Part shown: positions 8,832 through 17,802 of the stretch, in pieces
Layout: each line of letters starts with the position of its first letter
Numbering within the stretch: position 1 is the first letter of the stretch
Source: JACCZX01 sp038216465
Lineage (GTDB): Bacteria > Pseudomonadota > Gammaproteobacteria > Burkholderiales > Burkholderiaceae_F
Reading direction: 5' to 3'
Length of the DNA: 37,418 bases
Assembly: GCA_038216465.1 (NCBI GenBank)
Contig: JBBQQC010000027.1
Location: 1-37,418 of the forward strand
Translations under genes and position numbers: made by a program
The notes under the pieces: generated by a model
Databases searched by the model: none
Seen by the model: the letters and a program-made list of their open reading frames with translations, nothing else
What the model was told of the DNA's origin: nothing

Positions 8832-9341
8832 ATGGCCCGCAAGAACAAGTTGGATGTACGCGCCAATGGCGCACCTTTTATCGATATCGGTATTCCGGAC
8901 AAGGATCGCGCAAAGATCGCGTTGGGATTGTCCCGGGTGCTGGCCGACACGTACGGCCTCTATCTGAAAACTCACAGCTTTCACTGGAACGTCGAAGGCC
9001 CGATGTTCAACACGCTGCACTTGATGTTCATGGAGCAGTACACCGAGCTGTGGAATGCACTGGACGACATCGCCGAACGTATTCGCTCGCTTGGGTACCC
9101 GGCGCCGGGGACGAACACGCAATTTGCGAAGCTCACGTCGATCAACGAAACCAACGGTGTGCCCGAAGCGATGGAAATGGTTCGGTTGCTGACAAAGGGT
9201 CACGAGGCAGTTGCCCGCACCGCACGCGACGTGCTACCGGCAGCCGATAAAGGCGGCGACGAATCGACAACCGATCTGCTGACGCAGCGGCTTCAAATTC
9301 ATGAGAAAACCGCGTGGATGTTGCGCAGCATGCTCAAGTAG
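8832..9341 (+). CDS. dps: Dps-family DNA-protecting ferritin-like protein
   Basis: Dodecameric mini-ferritin that oxidises and stores iron with hydrogen peroxide and can shield DNA. Its 169 residues carry the intersubunit ferroxidase ligands His51 (HSFHWNVEGP), His63, Asp78 and Glu82 (DDIAERI). The basic N-terminus MARKNK could contact DNA. A strong Shine-Dalgarno sequence AGGAGG precedes ATG 8832. It follows oxyR, consistent with peroxide induction. Its last 8 nt overlap the end of the convergent glcF gene, and no terminator is visible between them. Confidence 0.95.
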   Translation: MARKNKLDVRANGAPFIDIGIPDKDRAKIALGLSRVLADTYGLYLKTHSFHWNVEGPMFNTLHLMFMEQYTELWNALDDIAERIRSLGYPAPGTNTQFAKLTSINETNGVPEAMEMVRLLTKGHEAVARTARDVLPAADKGGDESTTDLLTQRLQIHEKTAWMLRSMLK

Positions 9342-10572
9342 CTTGCAGCCGCTCGTCCAGCCATTCGATCCAGTGCATCACTCGCGTCGCGGTCCCTGTG
9401 GCCAGATGCGTAATGCATCCGATATTGGCCGACAGAATCACGTCGGGTTCGGCGGCTTGCAGGTGGTCGAGCTTGCGGTCGCGCAATTGGTACGCAAGTT
9501 CGGGTTGCAGCACCGAGTAAGTCCCGGCTGAGCCGCAACACATGTGGGTTTCAGCGAATGGCATAACGTCGGCGCCGAGCGATTCGAGCAGACCTTCGAC
9601 GGCACCGTGAATCTTTTGCCCGTGCTGCAGCGTGCACGGCGGATGGAAAACAACTTTTTTATCCGGCGCCGCCCCGATCTTCGTTCGCAATTCCGCCGCA
9701 AACGTCGGTAACAGTTCGGCGAGGTCTTGCGTCATGGCGCTGATGCGGCGTGCCTTTGCGGCGAATTTTGGATCTCGCGCAAGCAGATAGCCGTACTCCT
9801 TGACCTGCACGCCGCAACCGCTGGCGTTCATCACGATTGCGTGCAGTCCATCTTCTTCGGCGTGTGCAACGTACGGCCACCACGCGTCGATGTTGCGTCG
9901 CGCATCGGCGAGCCCGCCGTCATGATCGTTCAAGTGGTAGCGAATCGCGCCGCAACAGCCCGCCGCGGCCGGGCGCAACGTCTCTATCGCAAGCGCGTCG
10001 AGCACGCGCGCGGTTGCCGTGTTGATATTCGGCGCCATCGAGGGCTGCACGCAGCCTTCGAGCAACAGAATCTTGCGTTGATGCGAATGCGCGGGCCAGC
10101 GCCCCGCGCGCTGGCGCGGCGGTACTTTGTTTTGCAACGACGACGGCAGCAGCTGCCGAACCATCTGGCCCGCTCGCATTGCCGGCCCAAACAGCCCGCT
10201 GGGAATGCCTTCCTTCAGCGCGATGCGCACGAGGCGATCACCCGCCGAGCGCGGAACGTGGTCGTCAACGATCTTGCGCCCGATGTCGACCAAGCGTCCG
10301 TACTGCACTCCGGACGGACACGTCGTTTCGCAATTGCGGCACGTCAGGCAGCGATCCAGATGCAACTGGGTTTTGGCGGTGGCCTCGTGACCTTCGAGTA
10401 CCTGCTTGATCAGATAGATGCGGCCGCGTGGCCCATCGAGCTCATCGCCGAGCAGCTGATACGTGGGGCAGGTCGCAGTGCAGAATCCGCAATGGACGCA
10501 CTTGCGCAGAATCGAATCCGCCTCTTTGCCTTCGGGCGTGTCCTTGATGAAGTCTGCGAGTGCAGTCTGCAT
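9334..10572 (-). CDS. glcF: Glycolate oxidase iron-sulfur subunit GlcF
   Basis: Electron-transfer subunit of the membrane-associated glycolate oxidase, which takes electrons from the flavin subunits. It has 412 residues from ATG 10572. Two 4Fe-4S motifs are near the N-terminus (CVHCGFCTATCPT and CLTCRNCETTCPSG). Two CCG-type domains follow, with GCCGAIRYH and HMCCGSAGTYS. The frame is open much further upstream, but ATG 10572 overlaps the glcE stop (TAATG) and gives the standard GlcF N-terminus. It is the last gene of glcDEF. Related lactate-utilisation Fe-S proteins are an alternative reading, but the three-gene order favours glycolate. Confidence 0.94.
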   Translation of the reverse strand: MQTALADFIKDTPEGKEADSILRKCVHCGFCTATCPTYQLLGDELDGPRGRIYLIKQVLEGHEATAKTQLHLDRCLTCRNCETTCPSGVQYGRLVDIGRKIVDDHVPRSAGDRLVRIALKEGIPSGLFGPAMRAGQMVRQLLPSSLQNKVPPRQRAGRWPAHSHQRKILLLEGCVQPSMAPNINTATARVLDALAIETLRPAAAGCCGAIRYHLNDHDGGLADARRNIDAWWPYVAHAEEDGLHAIVMNASGCGVQVKEYGYLLARDPKFAAKARRISAMTQDLAELLPTFAAELRTKIGAAPDKKVVFHPPCTLQHGQKIHGAVEGLLESLGADVMPFAETHMCCGSAGTYSVLQPELAYQLRDRKLDHLQAAEPDVILSANIGCITHLATGTATRVMHWIEWLDERLQAT

Positions 10573-11648
10573 TACAGGTCCGAATACATCCGGCCGGGAT
10601 TGAAAACACTGGCCGGGTCGAATTCTTTTTTCAAACGCCGATGTATTTTCGCCAGTGCGGGTGCAAGCGGCTGAAACACGTCGTCGCGATCGTCGTGGCG
10701 AAACACCGTCGCGTGCCCGCCGGCTGCTTGAACCTGCGCGCGAATTTCGTCGGCACTCATGGTCGACCAGACCCAGCGTTGCGCTCCGCGCCATTCGATC
10801 AATGTCGCGCCGAGATCCAACGGCGTGGTGGTGGGCGGCACCGACAAGCGCCATAGTGCCGCGTGGTCGACGCGCTTGAAGAACGGGTGCGTTTGCTCGC
10901 GCAGCATTTTCCAAAAGGCGGCGCCGTCGTTGACAACACTGCCGCCCAGCTTGGTCTGTGCGGCGCGTACGCCGCTGTTGGCTCCTGACAAGCGCACCGA
11001 CAGCGTGCCGTCGAACCACGCCGTCGCAGAAATCGGCCAGGGGTGTCCTGCCCACTCGTTACAACGGCGGGTCGCATCGCCCTCCGACAATTCAAACCGC
11101 AGCGTTTGCTCCGTCGCGGGACGGGGCACAACTTTCAGGGAAACATCCAGAATCATTCCTAACGTGCCGAGCGAGCCGGCGAGTGCGCGCGATACGTCAT
11201 AGCCGGCAACGTTTTTCATCACGTTGCCACCGAACGTCAGCACGTTGGCGCGGCCATCGAGCAGCGAGGCTCCGAGCACGAAGTCTCGAATTGAGCCTGC
11301 AGCCATCCGGCGCGGACCGGCCAGCCCGCTCGCGATCGCGCCGCCCACAGTTGCCGCCTGGCCAAAGTGCGGCGGCTCGAACGCGAGCATCTGGTTGTGC
11401 TTTGCCAGCGCAGCTTCCAATTCCGCCAGCGGAGTGCCGCTGCAAGCGGTGATTACCAGCTCGGTCGGCTCGTAGTCGATCACGCCGCAATAGGCGCGTG
11501 GATCAAGCACGTCATGCCGCGCGCGCAGCGAGTTACCGTAGAAGTCCTTGGTACCACCGGCACGGATCAGCAGCGGCTTGCCAGCGGCGACTGCGCTTCG
11601 CACGCGCTCCTGCAATGAGCGCACGACCTCGTTTGCAGCTACCGCCAT
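10572..11648 (-). CDS. glcE: Glycolate oxidase FAD-binding subunit GlcE
   Basis: Second flavin subunit of glycolate oxidase, 358 residues. It has a PCMH-type FAD-binding fold, visible as PLLIRAGGTKDFYG, EPPHFGQAATVGGAIASGLAG and FGGNVMKNVAGYDVSRALAG, and a short C-terminal substrate cap ending in FDPASVFNPGRMY. ATG 11648 overlaps the glcD stop (ATGA), and its stop overlaps the glcF start, so the three subunits are translationally coupled and probably made in balanced amounts. The open frame extends upstream, but without a better start. Confidence 0.94.
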   Translation of the reverse strand: MAVAANEVVRSLQERVRSAVAAGKPLLIRAGGTKDFYGNSLRARHDVLDPRAYCGVIDYEPTELVITACSGTPLAELEAALAKHNQMLAFEPPHFGQAATVGGAIASGLAGPRRMAAGSIRDFVLGASLLDGRANVLTFGGNVMKNVAGYDVSRALAGSLGTLGMILDVSLKVVPRPATEQTLRFELSEGDATRRCNEWAGHPWPISATAWFDGTLSVRLSGANSGVRAAQTKLGGSVVNDGAAFWKMLREQTHPFFKRVDHAALWRLSVPPTTTPLDLGATLIEWRGAQRWVWSTMSADEIRAQVQAAGGHATVFRHDDRDDVFQPLAPALAKIHRRLKKEFDPASVFNPGRMYSDL

Positions 11649-13186
11649 CAAAAGCGCGGCAGATCGGGGAAGTTCAGTTGTCCGCCGTGCACGTGCACCT
11701 TGCCGTATTCGGCGCACCGCGTCAGCGTTGGAATTGCCTTGCCCGGATTTAGCAAACCGGCCGGATCGAACGCACGCTTGACTGCGAAAAAGGATTCAAG
11801 CGTTTCCGAACCGAACTGCTGGCACATCTGATGAATCTTTTCGACGCCGACGCCGTGCTCACCGGTGACGGTCCCACCGACCGCGATCGATAGTTCGAGG
11901 ATCTCGAAACCAAACTGTTCGGCCCGCATCACGGAATCCGGGTCGTTGCAGTCAAACATGATCAGCGGATGCAAGTTGCCGTCACCGGCATGGAACACGT
12001 TCGCGCAGCGCAAGCCGTACTTCGCTTCCATTTGCACGATCGCCTTCAGCACTTCGCCCAGGCGCTTGCGCGGAATCGTGCCGTCCATGCAGTAGTAGTC
12101 GGGCGAAACCCTGCCCACTGCCGGAAACGCCGCCTTGCGACCGGCCCAGAAGCGGTGCCGCTCGGAATCCGACTGCGACACCTCAAGTCGCGTGGCGCCA
12201 TTCGCTCTCAGCACCGCTTCGATGTGAGCGATCTCTTCATCGACTTCCTCGCGCGTGCCGTCGGCCTCGACCAGCAGAATCGATTCCGCGTTCAAGTCAT
12301 AGCCCGCATTGACGAACGGCTCGACGGCAGCGATCGCCGGACGGTCCATCATCTCCATGCCGGCCGGGATGATCCCGGCGGCAATCACCGCGGCCACCGC
12401 ATCGCCGCCCTTGCCGACGTCGTCAAACGACGCCATCACGACTTGCTGGCAGACGGGTTTCGGCAACAATTTCACCGTCGCTTCGGTCGTGATTAGCAAC
12501 ATGCCTTCGGAGCCGATCACCAGCGCCAGTAAATCGAGCCCGGGTGAGTCGAACGCTTCAGAGCCGACCTCGATGATTTCGCCTTCAACCGTGACTCCAC
12601 GCACGCGCAACACGTTGTGCAACGTCAACCCGTACTTCAAGCAGTGCACGCCGCCGGAATTCTCGGCAATGTTGCCGCCGATCGTGCATGCGATCTGGCT
12701 CGACGGATCGGGCGCGTAGTACAGGCCGAGGTGCGCGACTGCTTCGGAGATCGCAAGGTTGCGTACGCCGGGCTGCACGACCGCCGTGCAAGCGAGCGGA
12801 TCGATGTTCAGAATGCGATTGAATTTCGCAAGCGAAAGCAGTACACCGCGGCCGTGCGGTAGCGCGCCGCCGGACAGTCCGGTGCCGGCGCCGCGCGGCA
12901 CGATCGGCACCCGCATTTCGAAGCAGACTCGCACAATGCGCGCGACCTGGTCTTCCGTTTCCGGCAACGCGACGATCATCGGCAATTGCCGATACATCGT
13001 CAGCCCATCGCATTCGTAGGGCCGCGTATCTTCCTCGCGCCACAGCACGCAATCTTCAGGCAAGAATGCCTTCAGCGCAGCGCCGACCGCGCGCTGTCGT
13101 TCAACGTCAATGCTGCCAACGCCCTCCAGCGGAATGCGCTCGGCAAGCAGTTGCGGAGCGTGCCTTTGCAGCAGCGGTGCGTTCAT
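11648..13186 (-). CDS. glcD: Glycolate oxidase FAD-linked subunit GlcD
   Basis: Main catalytic flavoprotein that oxidises glycolate to glyoxylate. It has 512 residues. The FAD-binding PCMH domain shows PRGAGTGLSGGALPHGRGVL, IACTIGGNIAENSGGVHCLK and VIGSEGMLLITTEATVKLLP. The FAD-oxidase C-terminal domain has NVFHAGDGNLHPLIMFD and GTVTGEHGVGVEK. It is the first gene of the minus-strand glcDEF operon and is divergent from the cyclase gene at 13304, so the 117-nt gap must hold the operon promoter. No regulator gene is adjacent. Confidence 0.95.
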   Translation of the reverse strand: MNAPLLQRHAPQLLAERIPLEGVGSIDVERQRAVGAALKAFLPEDCVLWREEDTRPYECDGLTMYRQLPMIVALPETEDQVARIVRVCFEMRVPIVPRGAGTGLSGGALPHGRGVLLSLAKFNRILNIDPLACTAVVQPGVRNLAISEAVAHLGLYYAPDPSSQIACTIGGNIAENSGGVHCLKYGLTLHNVLRVRGVTVEGEIIEVGSEAFDSPGLDLLALVIGSEGMLLITTEATVKLLPKPVCQQVVMASFDDVGKGGDAVAAVIAAGIIPAGMEMMDRPAIAAVEPFVNAGYDLNAESILLVEADGTREEVDEEIAHIEAVLRANGATRLEVSQSDSERHRFWAGRKAAFPAVGRVSPDYYCMDGTIPRKRLGEVLKAIVQMEAKYGLRCANVFHAGDGNLHPLIMFDCNDPDSVMRAEQFGFEILELSIAVGGTVTGEHGVGVEKIHQMCQQFGSETLESFFAVKRAFDPAGLLNPGKAIPTLTRCAEYGKVHVHGGQLNFPDLPRF

Positions 13187-13303
13187 GCGCGCAAAGTATC
13201 ACGGCTGTGCGCCGCATGAATGCGACCGAAGAACAACTGCAAAGGCTAGTACATTCTCGCCAACGCGCGGCATCAAGCAGCGGATCTTCAGGAGTTGCCG
13301 CAC

Positions 13304-16300
13304 GTGACCGAACAACAACAGCTGCAAACCGGTATCGCCGCCCTCGAAGCGCAGCGTGGCGTGCTCGGCGACGACGTGCTGGAGGCGGCGCTCGCTCCGA
13401 TGCGGACCAAACTCACTGCGTTGCAAAGCGACCAACAGCTCAAACAGGTCACCGTGCTGTTTGCCGACATCGTCGGTTCCACCACGCTGAGCCAGCACCT
13501 GGACCCTGAAGACATACACGCCATCATGGACGGCGCCCTGCAGCAGTTCACGGCGCGGGTGCAAGCGCACGGAGGCCGCGTGTTGCAGTACGCCGGCGAC
13601 AGCCTGCTGGCTGTGTTCGGTGCCGACGAAGCAAGGGAAGACGATGCCGAATGCGCGGTGCTTGCCGGCCTGGCGGTGCTGGAAGAAGGCCGCGCGCAAG
13701 GCGAGCAGGTCAGGCTGCGCCACGGGCATGAAGGCTTCAACGTGCGCGTGGGTATCCATACCGGGGCGGTGCTGCTCGGTGGCGGCGTGGACGCCGAGGG
13801 CAGCATCCGGGGAATGACGGTGAACATCGCCGCGCGCATGGAACAGAGCGCGCCGGTGGGTGCCTTGCGGGTCAGCCAGGCCACCTGGCGTCAGGTGGCC
13901 GGTGCCTTCGAGGGCGAAGCGCAGCCACGGCTCGAGGTCAAGGGCAGCGATGAGCCGCTGTTGACCTGGATCGTTCGCCGCGCACGGCCGCTGGCCGAGC
14001 GTGAGCGTGCGCGCGGTGTCGAAGGTCTGCGCACGCCGCTGGTTGGGCGCGATGTCGAACTCGCCGAAATCGAGCGCTTGCTCGGCGGAGCAGCGCCGGA
14101 ACGGGGACTGCAAGCCGTCACTTTGATCGCCGACGCCGGCCTCGGCAAGACACGGATGCTGGCCGAGTGCCGGGCGCGGCTGCTGGCGCGCGCGCCGGGC
14201 ACGCCGTGGCTGATGGGCCGCGCGCATCCGCAGAACCGGCTGCAGCCCTATGGTCTGCTGCGCGACCTGCTGGCGCGCTGGCTGCACATCGCCGATGACG
14301 ACTCTGCGCAGGACGCGCGCCGCCGCCTCGTCGAAGGCCTCGCGCCGCGCTTGCGCGAAGACGCCGAGGGCCAAGCGCAGATCGTCGGCCAGCTGATCGG
14401 CCTGGACTTCGGCGACAGCCCGCACCTGCGCGGTGTCGATGCGCGTCAGATGCGCGACCGCGCCTTCCGTACGCTGACCTTTGCGTTCGGCCGGCTACAA
14501 GGCGAAGATGGCAGCCTGCCGTGTCTGCTGCTCGAAGACTTGCACTGGGCCGACGACGCCTCGCTCGACTTCGTGCGACACCTGCTGGTGCACGCGGCGG
14601 CTCAACCGCTGCGGTTGCTGATGACGGCGCGCCCGGGTCTGCTCGAGCTGCGCCCGGCCTGGGGCGAAGGAGTGCCCGCGCATCGCCTGGTGCACCTCGG
14701 GCCGCTCGCGGCCGAACACAGCTTCGCGCTGGCCCATGAGTTGCTGAGCCGCGTCGATCATCCGCAGCCAGCGCTGCGTGAGCTGCTCGTCACTCGCGCC
14801 GAGGGCAATCCGTTTTACATGGAAGAGCTTGTCAAGATGTTGCTCGACCAAGGAGCCATCGTCGTCGAAGGCGAAATTTGGTGCGTGCACACCGAGCGCC
14901 TCGCGCAGCTACAGGTGCCGGGCACGCTGGTGGGCGTGCTGCAGGCCCGGCTGGACGCGCTGCCAGCGGCCGACCGTCGCTCACTGCAGCAGGCCAGCAT
15001 CGTCGGCCCGGTGTTCTGGGACGACGCGCTCGCGGCGCTGGACGAGCGCGCCCTGCAGTCGCTACCGGCGCTGCGACACAAGGCCCTGGTGCAGCCGCGC
15101 GGGACGAGCGCCTTCGAGGGCACGCGCGAGCAGATGTTCCACCATCACCTGCTGCACCAGGTGACCTACGACACCGTGCTCAAGGCCGCGCGGCGCGAGG
15201 GCCATGCGAAGGCGGCGTTGTGGCTCGCCGACCGCGTCGGTGACCGCACGTCCGAGTACCTGGCGGTGACGGCGGAGCATTACGACCGCGCTGGCGACAA
15301 GGCGCAGGCGATCGACTACTTCGAACGCGCGATTCGCGAGGCGGCGCGCCGCGATGCCCACACGGTCGTGCTGGCGCACGTCGAGCGCGTGCTGGCGATG
15401 CCCGAGATGACCGATGCCCGACGCCGCTACCAGCTGCTGCAATCGCTGACCAGCAGCGCCGACCTGCTGGGCCGACGCGACCTTCAGGCGGCGTCACTGC
15501 ACGAGCGCGAGCGCCTGGCCGAGGCGCTGGGCGACGACGGCCTGCGTGCCTCGACTCTGAGCAGCCACGCCCTGCTGCTGGACCGCCAGGGCGACGACAA
15601 CGCCGCCTACGCGATGGCGCAGCGCGCGCTCGCACTGGCCGAGCCGGTCGGCGAGGCGCGCGCCGCGGCGTTGTCCTGTTGCGAGATGGCGTGGGTGCAC
15701 TACACGCGCGGTGAACTGGACGTCGCGCGCTCGCATGTGAACAAGGGCCTGGACTGGGCGCGTCAGATACCGGAGTCGACCGAGCGCGGCTACACCGGAC
15801 AGATCTATGAGATCCAGTCCCTCACGGTTGCCGCCGACATCGAGCGGTCCGCGCACGACTACACGGCGGCGGCCGCGGCCGCGGAGCAAGCCTTGGCACT
15901 CGCGCGATCGGCGGGCGAGCGGCGACCGCAGAACCCGCTGCTGAACCTGCTCGGCCAGCTGGCGCTGGAGCTGGGTGACTGGCCCGAGGCTCTGCGTCTG
16001 TTCGAATCCGCACGCGCCCTGTCGCATGAGATGGGACAGGTGACCGGCGAGGCGGCGGCGCTGCAGAACCTGGCCGCAGCTTCGTTCGCGGCCGAGCAGG
16101 TGCAGGCAGCTTTGGCACAGGTCGATCGTGCGATCGAGGTGCACCAGCGCGGCGGCCAGCGGCGCACTCTCGCTCAGGGCCATCTGCTGCGCGCCCGGGT
16201 GTTGTCCGCGCTCGGCGATGACGCCGCGCATCAGGCTTTCGCGACCGCGCTGCTGATGTTCGATCAGATGCACGCCGAGCCTGATGTTTGCACCGTGCAG

Positions 16301-16603
16301 GCCTTTCTGGCCGAGCATCACCGCCAGCGCGGCGAGCTCGGCGCGGCGCGGCGACTGGTGGCCGACGTGCTGATGCGCCTGGAGCGTGGCGTCTCGCTGG
16401 CGGGCACCGAGCAAGGCGACCTCGCGCGGTTGTGCTGCCAACGGGTGCTCGCCGCCGACGGCGACGAGCGCGCCGGTCCTTTGATGGCGGCGCTGCAATG
16501 CGAGCTGCAAGGCGCCCTCGCAAGATTTGCCGATCCCGCCACGCGCGAGCGCTTCCTCGACGCCGCGCCATGGCGGCGCGAGATCATGGGGGCACAGGGC
16601 TGA
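13304..16603 (+). CDS. Class III nucleotide cyclase domain / AAA ATPase / TPR protein (first copy)
   Basis: A 1099-residue signalling protein. The class III cyclase domain has metal Asp55 (LFADIVGSTT), Asp99 (YAGDSLLAVFG) and the transition-state pair Asn174/Arg178 (VNIAARM). An AAA_16-type ATPase module follows, with a P-loop at 276-283 (ADAGLGKT, first Gly replaced by Ala) and Walker B LLLEDLHWAD. A long helical, TPR-like C-terminal half comes last. The purine-selecting Lys position is Gln95 and the partner position is Ser167, so cyclase activity or substrate is uncertain. GTG 13304 is chosen because AGGAG at 13290-13294 is 9 nt upstream; TTG 13295 would touch the Shine-Dalgarno sequence. 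It is divergent from glcD. It could act as a sensor or scaffold rather than an enzyme. Confidence 0.88.
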   Translation: MTEQQQLQTGIAALEAQRGVLGDDVLEAALAPMRTKLTALQSDQQLKQVTVLFADIVGSTTLSQHLDPEDIHAIMDGALQQFTARVQAHGGRVLQYAGDSLLAVFGADEAREDDAECAVLAGLAVLEEGRAQGEQVRLRHGHEGFNVRVGIHTGAVLLGGGVDAEGSIRGMTVNIAARMEQSAPVGALRVSQATWRQVAGAFEGEAQPRLEVKGSDEPLLTWIVRRARPLAERERARGVEGLRTPLVGRDVELAEIERLLGGAAPERGLQAVTLIADAGLGKTRMLAECRARLLARAPGTPWLMGRAHPQNRLQPYGLLRDLLARWLHIADDDSAQDARRRLVEGLAPRLREDAEGQAQIVGQLIGLDFGDSPHLRGVDARQMRDRAFRTLTFAFGRLQGEDGSLPCLLLEDLHWADDASLDFVRHLLVHAAAQPLRLLMTARPGLLELRPAWGEGVPAHRLVHLGPLAAEHSFALAHELLSRVDHPQPALRELLVTRAEGNPFYMEELVKMLLDQGAIVVEGEIWCVHTERLAQLQVPGTLVGVLQARLDALPAADRRSLQQASIVGPVFWDDALAALDERALQSLPALRHKALVQPRGTSAFEGTREQMFHHHLLHQVTYDTVLKAARREGHAKAALWLADRVGDRTSEYLAVTAEHYDRAGDKAQAIDYFERAIREAARRDAHTVVLAHVERVLAMPEMTDARRRYQLLQSLTSSADLLGRRDLQAASLHERERLAEALGDDGLRASTLSSHALLLDRQGDDNAAYAMAQRALALAEPVGEARAAALSCCEMAWVHYTRGELDVARSHVNKGLDWARQIPESTERGYTGQIYEIQSLTVAADIERSAHDYTAAAAAAEQALALARSAGERRPQNPLLNLLGQLALELGDWPEALRLFESARALSHEMGQVTGEAAALQNLAAASFAAEQVQAALAQVDRAIEVHQRGGQRRTLAQGHLLRARVLSALGDDAAHQAFATALLMFDQMHAEPDVCTVQAFLAEHHRQRGELGAARRLVADVLMRLERGVSLAGTEQGDLARLCCQRVLAADGDERAGPLMAALQCELQGALARFADPATRERFLDAAPWRREIMGAQG

Positions 16604-16630
16604 AGTCAGAGCTGCCGTTGGCTCAGGGTA

Positions 16631-17710
16631 CTAAGCCGCATAGCGCTCGACCGCCTTTTCGTTCCACTCGACGCCGCTACCGATGACGCCGTCGAAACTG
16701 GCCTGACCGTCGGTCACTACCAGTGGATCGGCAAGGATCGCGTTCCACCAGTCCGCGTATTCGAGCCAGTGCGCGGTTGGTGTGACGGCGAGCAGTTGTG
16801 CGCTGATCTCGGGCCATAAATGGCTCGACGCTTTTTTGTTCGCTGCATGCGCGAGCGCGGCAGCGCGCATCCATCCGGTGACGCCGCCGATTTTCATCGC
16901 GTCGGGCATTACGTAATCGCACGCGTTGGCATCGAGCGCGTGCTTCATGTCCAGCGAACCCCACCAGTTTTCGCCGGCTTGAATCGGCGTTGCCGCTTCG
17001 CGTGCGATCAGCGCGTGCCCGGTAAAGTCGTGGGCCAACGTCGGCTCTTCGACCCACGTCAGTCCTTCATCGTCGAGTAGCCGCATACGCTGCACCGCTT
17101 CGGTTGGCGTCAGACACTGGTTGTAGTCAACCATGATCGCCATCTCGGGTCCGGCCGCGGCGCGCATCGCGCGAATGACCGCCACGTCGTCGGCAGCCGA
17201 CGGATAACCGATCTTCGCTTTGACACCCTGAAACCCGCGCTTGGCCCACTCTTCGGCGGTGCGCGCGGAAATCTGCACGCCGTCGTAGCCGACCGCGCCG
17301 TAGACGTTGACCGGTTTGGCCACGCCGCCGAGTAGCTGCGTCAGTGATCCTTGTTGTCTTCGCGCGGCGGCATCCCATAGCGCCATGTCGATCGCCGCGA
17401 CAGCGATTCCTGTCAAGCCTTGCGGGCCGAGTAGACGCAGACGTCGCGCCAGCTTCTGCTCGATATCGTAGGGTGCCGCCGCATTGCCTTTTATCCATTC
17501 GCCGAAGCCCGACACCAGATCAGCCACCGGCTTAAGCGCTGTCGGCGTGTACGTAAACACCATGCTGTGACCGACGCTGCCATCGTCGCATTCGACGTCG
17601 GTCAACACCAGCGGCGATTCGGCAACCGTTCCGCTCGCGGTCGTGTGCGGTACCGGTAGCGGCACGCGCACGGTGCGAACGCGCAGCGAACGAATTTTGG
17701 GAAAACTCAT
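16631..17710 (-). CDS. Mandelate racemase-type enolase superfamily enzyme
   Basis: Enolase-superfamily enzyme, 359 residues, the same length as Pseudomonas putida mandelate racemase. All catalytic residues fall at the same numbers: Lys164/Lys166 (VKAKIGYP), Mg ligands Asp195, Glu221 and Glu247, Asp270 (PDAMKIGG), His297 (SSHLWPEISA) and Glu317. It should therefore abstract an alpha proton from a 2-hydroxy-type acid using Lys166 and the His297-Asp270 dyad. In the 20s specificity loop, residues 22 and 26 are His and Ser, where P. putida has Val, so the substrate probably is not plain mandelate. Start ATG 17710. It is tail-to-tail with the cyclase gene (27 nt), and its start is 92 nt from the divergent phosphodiesterase gene. 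Confidence 0.9.
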   Translation of the reverse strand: MSFPKIRSLRVRTVRVPLPVPHTTASGTVAESPLVLTDVECDDGSVGHSMVFTYTPTALKPVADLVSGFGEWIKGNAAAPYDIEQKLARRLRLLGPQGLTGIAVAAIDMALWDAAARRQQGSLTQLLGGVAKPVNVYGAVGYDGVQISARTAEEWAKRGFQGVKAKIGYPSAADDVAVIRAMRAAAGPEMAIMVDYNQCLTPTEAVQRMRLLDDEGLTWVEEPTLAHDFTGHALIAREAATPIQAGENWWGSLDMKHALDANACDYVMPDAMKIGGVTGWMRAAALAHAANKKASSHLWPEISAQLLAVTPTAHWLEYADWWNAILADPLVVTDGQASFDGVIGSGVEWNEKAVERYAA

Positions 17711-17802
17711 GGCGGGACCTTGGGTTGGGCGCCAATATAAACGCGTAACCGTTCGCAGCAGCGCATTTCAACGCCGAGCCGTATCCGCTACGCTGCGTGG
17801 AA

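Noticed and set aside
9727..10674. Long plus-strand open frame opposite glcF
   Set aside because: Fully antisense to a well-conserved gene, Arg/His-rich, with no domain or ribosome site.
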